Assembly: GCF_030688855.1 (NCBI RefSeq)
Contig: NZ_JAUYZK010000009.1
Coordinates: 17,642-81,641, forward strand
Length of the DNA: 64,000 nt
Source: Helicobacter cappadocius
GTDB taxonomy: Bacteria; Campylobacterota; Campylobacteria; Campylobacterales; Helicobacteraceae
Direction: 5' to 3'
The notes under the pieces are model-generated. The model saw only the letters and a list, made by a program, of their open reading frames with translations, was not told where the DNA came from and made no database searches. The translations under genes and the position numbers were made by a program. How positions within the stretch are numbered: position 1 is the first letter of the stretch; every line of letters starts with the position of its first letter. This document shows, piece by piece, positions 58,001-64,000 of the stretch.

Positions 58001-58556
58001 AAGAATTGTTGATCCTGAAACATTAGAAGAGCTCTGTACAGGAGAGGATGGTCTTATTCTTATTGGGGGACATCAGGTAATGAAAGGCTACCTTAAAGAC
58101 ATCAAAAAAACTAATGAAGTTATCGTTGAAATTGATGGAATCAGATGGTATAAAAGCGGAGATAAAGGACATCTAGATAGTGATGGATTTTTGTTTATTA
58201 CAGATAGATACTCAAGATTTGCAAAAATTGGCGGAGAAATGATAAGTCTTGGAGCTATAGAAGAAGAGGTGGCAAAGATAGCTAGAACGATTGAAATTGA
58301 AGATGTTGTTTTTGTTGCAACCTCTTTAGAAGATGAAAAAAAAGGTGAAATGATTATTTTATTAATTGAAAACAATCAATCAAAGCTAATAGAACTTATC
58401 GATGCTATCAAATCTTCAAATATTCCTCCGATTTTTAAACCAAGCAAATATTTTATTGTAGATAAAATCCCTACACTTGGATCGGGAAAGGTTGATCTGA
58501 AGGGTTCAAAAGATCTTGCAAAAGAATTGATTGAAAATAAAATTTTAGGGAAATAG
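55032..58556 (+). CDS. LplT-Aas fusion: lysophospholipid transporter / acyltransferase / acyl-ACP synthetase
   Basis: 1174 residues in three parts. Residues 1-405 are a major-facilitator transporter with about 12 helices, like LplT lysophospholipid flippase. Residues about 430-620 are an acyltransferase with NHISFIDW (about 450, H and D catalytic) and FPEGSISRHG. Residues about 640-1174 are an AMP-forming ligase with LFSSGSEGKPKGVM (about 805), YEGYGATETTPV and a C-terminal lysine in GSGKVDLKG (about 1149). Together they would take up lyso-phosphatidylethanolamine, activate a fatty acid and re-acylate it. In E. coli LplT and Aas are separate proteins; here they are one chain. It overlaps rocF at the 3' end by 12 bases, convergently. 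Confidence 0.92.
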   Translation: MKKIWKIYGFTSFIFATFINAFLDLGHKILMQNTILKAYSGSEELIYLAIINALVILPFILTFSSSGFLSDKFPRDKVMKIAAISNFILICLLAVFYFLGCYWAAFWTTFALGIQAAFYSPAKYGYIKDLVGNEFLAWGNGIIQACAIVAILAGMGIFSLLFEYLYPNSSAKTPEAIIQAISPLAIVLIALSLLETFLTLRLPCLSKTLDIKFPTSKYLKFGLLKQNLKNIKKNKIILMSILGISMFWSISQLMLAAFPVHIKNLLEIDNTFEIQASIALSGIGIIIGSMIAGRYSKHYIETGLIPLGALLLSIALIFTPFLSSLFSYGIVFFIFGLGGAILIVPLNSLVQFHSKKEELGSILAGNNFIQNIGMFLFLIIAAFFGYFKLNVEWLFLIAIITSVCVAIYVVILMPFSLVRLLISIALLQRYKLDVEGFDNIPQSGGVLLLGNHISFIDWAIIQMALPRKVHFVMEKSIYSRWYIRLFIDFFGVIPVSNMQSKTALETISSRLAAGEVVCLFPEGSISRHGQLNEFKRGFEIAAKHLVRNQAVILPFYISGLWGSIFSRSNEQFRERYHSFSKRNLSIAFGKSLDIHTTRDTLKKKIFEMSFKAWETQCKKMECIGRAWINSAKKGGSDIAIVDTLSGSMSYTKMLALTLMLSRIMAKNTPSTKKISQDFAPENPCIGIILPASLGSSMCNLACMIANRVVVNLNFTAGEQAVLKATEMAEIKQIYTSRRFLEKLKNKNVNFDFKDIEVFYMEDILKKIKNKKLTVIGYLLMAKIFPAFILKAIFSPHNNTHNIATILFSSGSEGKPKGVMLNHINIRSNISQIADIIHAKDDDCILSSLPPFHAFGLTATTFMPLLENMLSVTHADPTDSIGIAKAIAQNNVTIMCATSTLFGIYARNPKLDKIMFDSLRFIVAGAEKLKPDIAKSFLLKFNKPIYEGYGATETTPVTSVNLPNEFDAINWEIHKASEVGSVGMPLPGTAIRIVDPETLEELCTGEDGLILIGGHQVMKGYLKDIKKTNEVIVEIDGIRWYKSGDKGHLDSDGFLFITDRYSRFAKIGGEMISLGAIEEEVAKIARTIEIEDVVFVATSLEDEKKGEMIILLIENNQSKLIELIDAIKSSNIPPIFKPSKYFIVDKIPTLGSGKVDLKGSKDLAKELIENKILGK

Positions 58557-59486
58557 TTTTTTAAGACTATCAATTGTATTTGTAATAATATTTAACAACA
58601 CTTCATTATCTCTATTATGATTGGAATCTTCTAATGTGGGGTTAAATTCAGTAAATTCAACTGCGACAAGCTTTTGATTTAAACCTTCTATGATGAGTTT
58701 GATACACTTATCAAGCTCATCTGGATAAAGTCCATTATTTTCCCTCACTCCAGTGGATGTAAATATTTTTCCGTCTAAAACATCTATATCTACACTTAAA
58801 TATACCATATCAACAAAATCAAGATAAGATATAATTTTATCAATACTTCCAACCGTATCTTTTCTAATTTGCGAAACCTGATATAAAGGAATATTGAATT
58901 TCTTTATAATATCTCTTTCTGATTTTTCCATACTCCTTGTACCAATATAAACAATATTTTGTGGTTTTATTTCCCCATCTCCACCCAATGTACATAATTT
59001 TTCCCACTGATTTTCAATGTTTTTATCAAGGATGTTCTCTCCGGATTTTGCTACATTTACAACCCCACCCAATGGCATTCCATGAATATTTCCAGAAGAG
59101 CTATCATAAGGAGTGTGAATATCTGAATGTGCATCTATCCAAACAATAGCTATAGATTTTTGCGGATAAGAACTTTTGAGAGCCTGTATTGTGCCTAAAG
59201 CACTAGAATGATCGCCGCTAAAAATCAAAGGAAAGCTCTTTTCTTGAAACACATTTTTCATTTTCGGAATAAGGTCATCTTTAAAAAAATCGTATATCTC
59301 TTGAATATTTTTTGCATAACTTGCCTTTTCTGCTTTAGGATTTCTATTATTAATAATTTTAATTTCTTTTTCCACCATAGCACTATAGCTTTTCTGAAGC
59401 AATCCCATTAATACATCAACACCTTTTGCAGCACCTCTCTTAGAAGCAGCAATATCAGAATATATTCCTACTATTTGCAACGACAT
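58545..59486 (-). CDS. rocF: arginase
   Basis: 313 residues. Metal-binding motifs GDHSS (91-95), WIDAHSD (116-122) and SVDIDVLDG, with EFTEFNP near the C terminus, are intact. It splits arginine into ornithine and urea. ENQWEKLCTLGG (about residues 153-167) matches the insertion known from H. pylori arginase (sequence ending WQKLCSL), absent from most arginases. rocE lies 16 bases upstream on the same strand, so uptake and hydrolysis are probably one transcript. In urease-bearing relatives, its urea feeds ammonia production; no urease gene is in the window. Confidence 0.93.
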   Translation of the reverse strand: MSLQIVGIYSDIAASKRGAAKGVDVLMGLLQKSYSAMVEKEIKIINNRNPKAEKASYAKNIQEIYDFFKDDLIPKMKNVFQEKSFPLIFSGDHSSALGTIQALKSSYPQKSIAIVWIDAHSDIHTPYDSSSGNIHGMPLGGVVNVAKSGENILDKNIENQWEKLCTLGGDGEIKPQNIVYIGTRSMEKSERDIIKKFNIPLYQVSQIRKDTVGSIDKIISYLDFVDMVYLSVDIDVLDGKIFTSTGVRENNGLYPDELDKCIKLIIEGLNQKLVAVEFTEFNPTLEDSNHNRDNEVLLNIITNTIDSLKKLFP

Positions 59487-59502
59487 AAATTCTCCTTTTA
59501 GT

Positions 59503-60909
59503 CTATTTTAAATGTTTAAATTTGTCTTTTGTCAAAAAATATATTAAATAACATAATATAATATAAACAATACTTGCTAAAATACCAATTCGTTGATGTG
59601 AATCAAAAAATGCTCCTATAGCTCCTACAGAACATCCCAAAATCCCAACAATCTGAGTTATAGGACTAAAGGGTGTTTTATAGGGTAAATCTTTGATTGA
59701 GTTTCCTTGTGCAATATACCTTTTACGAAAAATATATTGAGAAATTGACACGCTTATCCAAACAATAATAAGGGTGAAGCCAATAACAGATATAAGTGCC
59801 TCAATAACCACCTCTGGTGCAAATATAGTTGTAAAAAGAGCTATAAGGGAAAAAATCATCGAGAGATAGAGAGCATAAATAGGAGTACCTCTTTTGTTGA
59901 GTTTAGAAAATATCGAAAAATACATCTTTTTTTCTGCTAATCCATAAATCATTCTAGAAGCACCATAAAGTCCTGAATTTGCAGTAGATATTAAAGCTGT
60001 GATGATGATAAAATTCATTATTGATGCAGCATAAGGGATTCCATTATGCAAAAATGGAAGCTGAATTCTTTCTAAAACACTCACAAATGGACTTTGTGTT
60101 ATAGTGGAATCATTCATAGGTAAAAACACAGAAATAATAAACACCGAACCAAGAAAAAATACAATAAGTCTCACCAAAGTTGCTTTAATGGCTTTAGGCA
60201 TGACTTCTCGAGGATTTTTTGTCTCACCCACAGCTACCCCTATAATTTCTGTACCAGAAAAAGCAAAAATAACTACCAAAATAGTACCCAAAACAGCACT
60301 AAATCCGTTTGGAAAAAATCCTCCCTGCTGAAAATAAAAATTTTCAAAAATTCCACTAAATCCATTTAAATAGAAATGATAACAAATGCCTATAAAACCT
60401 ATCGTTAAAAATAAAATAACAGCAATAGTTTTAATTAAACTTAATACAAACTCCCCTTCGGCAAAAATCTTTACAGAAAATGAGTTGAGCAAAAAAACAA
60501 TGCTAGCACACGCCACAACCCACCAATAAACAGGTATCTGAGGAAACCAATACTGCATCAAAAATCCTATGGCAATATATTCAACCCCTGCACTAATAAC
60601 CCAACCTATCCAGTAAAGCCAAAAAATCACATAGCCTGTCGCAGGTCCAATAAAACGATAAGCATAATCCCCAAAACTACCAGTATTGGGAAAATAACTT
60701 GCAAGTTCCCCCAAAGAAAGCATTATGCTATAAATAATAATGCCTCCCACCGCATAGGCAATAAGAGTACCCAAAGGTCCAGCTTGGTGAATATTGCCAC
60801 CCGTACCCACAAAAAGACCTGTTCCTATTGCCCCTCCAAAGGCAATCATCATGAGATGTCTGAATTTAATATCTCTAATGAGAGAATTTTTACTGTTACT
60901 ATTCTCCAA
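59503..60909 (-). CDS. rocE: amino-acid permease, RocE-like
   Basis: 468 residues from TTG 60909, chosen because AAGGGAG lies eight bases upstream; an in-frame start at 60945 has no such site. Twelve hydrophobic segments, with the amino-acid-permease signature IAFGGAIGTGLFVGTGGNI at the start, place it in the APC superfamily. H. pylori has a RocE relative (HP1017). Adjacency with arginase suggests arginine as substrate, but this is inferred. Confidence 0.9.
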   Translation of the reverse strand: MENSNSKNSLIRDIKFRHLMMIAFGGAIGTGLFVGTGGNIHQAGPLGTLIAYAVGGIIIYSIMLSLGELASYFPNTGSFGDYAYRFIGPATGYVIFWLYWIGWVISAGVEYIAIGFLMQYWFPQIPVYWWVVACASIVFLLNSFSVKIFAEGEFVLSLIKTIAVILFLTIGFIGICYHFYLNGFSGIFENFYFQQGGFFPNGFSAVLGTILVVIFAFSGTEIIGVAVGETKNPREVMPKAIKATLVRLIVFFLGSVFIISVFLPMNDSTITQSPFVSVLERIQLPFLHNGIPYAASIMNFIIITALISTANSGLYGASRMIYGLAEKKMYFSIFSKLNKRGTPIYALYLSMIFSLIALFTTIFAPEVVIEALISVIGFTLIIVWISVSISQYIFRKRYIAQGNSIKDLPYKTPFSPITQIVGILGCSVGAIGAFFDSHQRIGILASIVYIILCYLIYFLTKDKFKHLK

Positions 60910-60986
60910 AATACACACTCCCTTCCCAATTTTATTCCATAACAAAGATTAACCTAAAAGAGATTTTTTTTTAATTTTAAAAACGT

Positions 60987-60992
60987 ATTATA
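60987..60992 (-). promoter_or_regulatory. candidate -10 element of rocE-rocF
   Basis: TATAAT on the minus strand, 78 bases before the TTG start of rocE, in an AT-rich 163-base gap. It would make a leader of roughly 70 bases. No -35 is clear. Confidence 0.45.
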
Positions 60993-61072
60993 AAAATTTA
61001 TATTAATACCTTTTACCATTTGTAACAATTCCTATTTCGCCAAAAAATTATGGTCAATTTATTAAAAACATA

Positions 61073-63847
61073 TTACCAAACATAGCTCATTCCTAAATTT
61101 CCCATCCCTAAAAAATCACCCAAGGTACTCATATCTGCACTGATTGAAAAATCCAAATCAAAATTAGATGGAAGCACAAACTTTCCGCCATAGGAAATTT
61201 TGATCCACATTCTTGATGGGATTAAATCATAATTTATAAATGTCTGTGCCCCCTTAAATGAAATTGATCTTGTTTTGGTTATATCTTTAATATGATACCT
61301 ACTGGTAAATTGAAAAATATGCTTCATAAAAGAATTTTCAAAATGATATTCTCCTCCTGTTCCTAGTGCAAAAACTTGATCATATGAATTCTTTGAGAAA
61401 AATGTTTTTGACGTACTAGATGGCGTGTATAGAAAACTATAATTTGTTAGCACTAATGGTTTAATTGAATGCTTATGTGAAAGTGTAAAATTATATTTAT
61501 AAAATGCTTCTATATTTAGTGAAAAATTATTGTTAGCATAACTTTCTTCAAAAATTCCAATTTCTTCATTATGAATTTTATTATTTCCCAAAAGTTGAGT
61601 CATAGATACACTTGATTGGATTTCATGCCTATCTATAATCATGTTAGAATAAATTCCGCTCGTAAAAGTATCAAAATTTTGTCGCTCATTATTTTGATAA
61701 TAGAAACTTTTACCATAATTAAACAAACCCCCTAAAATAAAATCAATATTCTTGCCAATATCAATCTCTCTGTCATAGCCCATACTTGAATTTACAGAAG
61801 TTATAGAAAAAGAATTCAAAGAAACTGAAGAATTATAATAAGATCCTCCAATATTTACCCAGATAGAATTTTCGGTGCTAAATTCTGGCATATAGATTTG
61901 CTCATCATTACTTGCTAAAGTATATTTATGAATGATATCTACAAATTTTGGGGTACGAAAATTTCTTTTAAATATCAAATTATTAATTCTATCTATTGAT
62001 TTTTGATTGACATATTGAGTTGTTTTTTGAGAAAAATTTGCCACACTAATACTGCTATTTTTAAGCATTTTATCTGTTTTTTCTATAAGAGAAATAAGCA
62101 ATTTTGGATTAGATTCAAAATTTTTCACCCCCTCATCAATAGCGATTTCTTGAAATTTCATTCCGTTATTGTTAGCCTCAATAATAGAACGAAAAATTGA
62201 GGGTGCGTGATCGGATATAAAAGTTAGTTTTTGAATGATTTTTTCTTGAGAAAAGTTTTCTCCCAAAGAATCCTTTTTATTTTTAATTTCGCTTGTTTCA
62301 GTGGTAGGCACAAAAAGACTAGGGCTATCTTTTTTTATAAATGCAAATATAATCCCTGTTTTATCTGTTTTTATCTGGGGAGAAATGCTCAATCCTAAAA
62401 AATTTATATCTTTATGTATTCGATTATCAATAAGCTCTCCTTTTCCAGTCATAGATAAAAGATGATATATAGTATCATAAGATAAATTATTACCCAGTAT
62501 CCACTCATTGGAAAATTTAGCTTCGATTCTTGTATCCGAATTAAGAATTAAATTGCCATCTTTTATATTAAAAAATGGAAAATCATTATTCCATTTTTGC
62601 CCACGAACATCAAAAAACATTAAAGATGTTTTAGAAGTATTAAAAACAATACTTCCCTGAATACTTGAAAAATCACTAATAAATAAATTATTTGTAGCTA
62701 TTAAGCCATTGTCACTACTAGATATTGCGTTCTTGCCTCTAATGTAGATACTTTCCGCGTTAATCTTGCCTTTATCATTTCTTAATGAATAATACCCATC
62801 GTTCGCTATAACTACAAGCAATTTAACATCAATTTGTCCTTCGTTTAAAATAGCAATACCACTATTTTGAGTACCTAAAGCAATCAATACATCTACTTGT
62901 GTATCTTTTTGATTGTAAAATCCAATAGCATTTAAATTTTCTCCCCCAATAGCAGTTAAAAAATTAGCTTCTATTTTTCCTGAATTATAAACTCCATATG
63001 CATACGCACGAGTTCCGCCAACTGCTATGATATTATTAGCCTTTAGAAAAGCATTTCTGGATGTATAACTAGAATTATCAAGACCATCTGCTCCCAAACC
63101 TCCCCCACCGATTCCTATCAAATTTCCAGCATTCAAAAAATATTCATTTAAAAATCCAGTCGCACCATTTTTTATTCCTCCAATGGCAATGAGTTTATTT
63201 GTATTTATGATACCTTCAGCTCTCATTCCAGCAGCATATTCGCCCACTCCACCAATAGTTGTAATCACATCTGTATCAACAATCTTGTATTTAAATATTG
63301 GATACAAATCAGAATCAAGTCTTTCAATTTCTGGAATAATCATCAAACCAACCTCTTCCTGATTAAAACCTCCAATTCCCTGAACATACTTTTTTTGCAT
63401 ACCATCAGGAGTAAATACACACATAGAATTTTTACATTCTCCTAGCAAATTTTGAATCTTTTTATTGATGACAGGGACTATAAAAGGAATCTGTACAGAC
63501 AAGTACTTAATGCTAATATCTCTAATATCTGCTAGTTCTATACTTTGAAAATAAATCTTAGGAATTCTATAATTTTGAAAATATTGGGCAGAAATATTTT
63601 CATTATCATCTGAAAATAATATATTCCCCTCAAGATTAAGTCCAAACCCATTCTGAAAAAACGGGTTAGAGAAGTTTGTTGTCGATAAATCAATAACTTC
63701 ATATAAAATTTTAGAATCCTGAAAATTTTTTTGTTTTTTGCTCTCAAGTGCAATCGAATGTTCATCCATGCTATAAAGAAATATCAAAAAAAATGTATTA
63801 AGAAATGATAGTCGCAAAAAACAAATTTTCTCAAAAAAAGCAATCAT
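61073..63847 (-). CDS. autotransporter outer-membrane protein with IGG-repeat passenger
   Basis: 924 residues. A hydrophobic N terminus (about 9-26) is an unusual signal segment without a clear Ala-X-Ala cleavage site. Residues about 155-390 hold at least eight degenerate repeats of about 24 residues, most with I-x-A-[IV]-G-G, a beta-helix-like passenger. The last roughly 260 residues are strand-rich, beginning at SIWVNIGGSYYNSS and ending MGMSYVW with a terminal aromatic residue, the form of an autotransporter barrel. Two cysteines (C138, C143) lie close together before the repeats. The family resembles Helicobacter autotransporters by form only; the target is unknown. The start lacks a ribosome site. 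Confidence 0.82.
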   Translation of the reverse strand: MIAFFEKICFLRLSFLNTFFLIFLYSMDEHSIALESKKQKNFQDSKILYEVIDLSTTNFSNPFFQNGFGLNLEGNILFSDDNENISAQYFQNYRIPKIYFQSIELADIRDISIKYLSVQIPFIVPVINKKIQNLLGECKNSMCVFTPDGMQKKYVQGIGGFNQEEVGLMIIPEIERLDSDLYPIFKYKIVDTDVITTIGGVGEYAAGMRAEGIINTNKLIAIGGIKNGATGFLNEYFLNAGNLIGIGGGGLGADGLDNSSYTSRNAFLKANNIIAVGGTRAYAYGVYNSGKIEANFLTAIGGENLNAIGFYNQKDTQVDVLIALGTQNSGIAILNEGQIDVKLLVVIANDGYYSLRNDKGKINAESIYIRGKNAISSSDNGLIATNNLFISDFSSIQGSIVFNTSKTSLMFFDVRGQKWNNDFPFFNIKDGNLILNSDTRIEAKFSNEWILGNNLSYDTIYHLLSMTGKGELIDNRIHKDINFLGLSISPQIKTDKTGIIFAFIKKDSPSLFVPTTETSEIKNKKDSLGENFSQEKIIQKLTFISDHAPSIFRSIIEANNNGMKFQEIAIDEGVKNFESNPKLLISLIEKTDKMLKNSSISVANFSQKTTQYVNQKSIDRINNLIFKRNFRTPKFVDIIHKYTLASNDEQIYMPEFSTENSIWVNIGGSYYNSSVSLNSFSITSVNSSMGYDREIDIGKNIDFILGGLFNYGKSFYYQNNERQNFDTFTSGIYSNMIIDRHEIQSSVSMTQLLGNNKIHNEEIGIFEESYANNNFSLNIEAFYKYNFTLSHKHSIKPLVLTNYSFLYTPSSTSKTFFSKNSYDQVFALGTGGEYHFENSFMKHIFQFTSRYHIKDITKTRSISFKGAQTFINYDLIPSRMWIKISYGGKFVLPSNFDLDFSISADMSTLGDFLGMGNLGMSYVW
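62680..63385 (-). repeat. protein-level tandem repeats (IGG motif) in autotransporter passenger
   Basis: In the reading frame the units run TTIGGVGEYAAGMRAEG, IAIGGIKNGATGFLNE, IGIGGGGLGADGLDNS, IAVGGTRAYAYGVYNSG, TAIGGENLNAIGFYNQ, then weaker IALGTQNSGIAILNEG, VVIANDGYYSLRNDKG and IYIRGKNAISSSDNG. The period is about 23-30 residues. The DNA itself is not an exact repeat. Confidence 0.75.
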
Positions 63848-63898
63848 TATAAGTCTTTGATATTTTAAATTTTTTGATAAATTTTATCATAACCAAGC

Positions 63899-64000
63899 TT
63901 ATAAATCCAGTAATATTAATATCAAAACATCCAATCCAAACAAAATAATAGCAGATAAAATAACTAACCCAACAATCAACAATACTAATACAATTTGGAA
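63899..64000 (-). CDS. possible membrane protein, C-terminal end (partial)
   Basis: The minus strand from the window edge reads 33 codons then TAA. The peptide is almost wholly hydrophobic (VLVLLIVGLVILSAIILFG). It may be the last transmembrane part of a gene that continues outside the window, but a chance open frame in AT-rich DNA cannot be excluded. Confidence 0.35.
   Translation of the reverse strand, partial: FQIVLVLLIVGLVILSAIILFGLDVLILILLDL

Noticed and set aside
1..64000. CRISPR arrays, IS elements, prophage, tRNA or rRNA genes
   Set aside because: No regularly spaced repeats, transposase or phage proteins, tRNA cloverleafs or rRNA segments were found while reading the gaps and proteins.

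Overview
The window is AT-rich, gene-dense chromosome from a member of the Campylobacterota, most likely a Helicobacter. Gene order points there more than any single gene. waaA / RluA-type synthase / lgt, sppA-purU, hisC-fliFGH-dxs, nadC-nadA-psd, the ubiA-like gene (mqnP)-comEC-dnaB, the S10-spc-alpha ribosomal block followed by an ATPase, rnhB and fumC, and rocE/rocF all recall Helicobacter and Campylobacter genomes. An H. pylori-type DnaB insertion, an H. pylori-type arginase insert and the absence of rpmD between rpsE and rplO agree with this. The species cannot be named from the sequence alone.

Layout. 1-3235 (+): end of waaA, a pseudouridine synthase, an RsbW-like/STAS-like pair, lgt and a two-gene SMR efflux pair. 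3238-9102: a conserved protein of unknown function, a permuted ADP-forming acyl-CoA synthetase, an orphan amino-acid ABC ATPase and an ABC-F protein. 9215-15746 (+): acnB, a Crp/Fnr regulator with a membrane sensor that carries a nitrate-box-like motif, sppA and purU. 15775-22317 (-): hisC-fliF-fliG-fliH-dxs. 22403-24510 (-): a restriction-modification island with an ApaLI-like nuclease, a DNA methyltransferase and a scar of a second, TdeIII-like nuclease. 24552-26099: guaA. 26185-37703 (-): a tightly packed run covering peptidoglycan-independent housekeeping functions, namely msrB, nnr, dnaB, comEC, a DUF502 protein, mqnP, two conserved hypotheticals, bpt, psd, nadA, nadC and thiL. 37815-51618 (-): one uninterrupted S10-spc-alpha block of 27 ribosomal protein genes plus secY, map, infA and rpoA. 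It starts at a near-consensus promoter (51686-51714) and ends in a hairpin terminator that begins inside the rplQ stop codon. 51813-60909: a P-loop ATPase, rnhB, fumC, a 1174-residue three-part lysophospholipid recycling protein, arginase and an amino-acid permease. 61073-63847 (-): a large autotransporter with an IGG repeat passenger. 63899-64000: the C-terminal end of a possible membrane protein.

How the genes work together. Central carbon and nitrogen metabolism is represented by aconitase B, fumarase C, acyl-CoA synthetase, and RocE plus RocF for arginine uptake and hydrolysis. NAD is made by NadA-NadC and repaired by Nnr. The flagellar MS-ring/C-ring/export regulator genes share an operon with hisC and dxs. 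Envelope genes include waaA, lgt, psd, the LplT-Aas fusion, sppA and the autotransporter. No tRNA or rRNA gene, CRISPR array, insertion sequence or prophage was found, and no gap between genes exceeds about 185 bases. The parts most likely to repay attention are the sensor/regulator pair at 11893-13947, the partner-switch-like pair at 1025-1751, the restriction island scar at 22403-24510 and the autotransporter.
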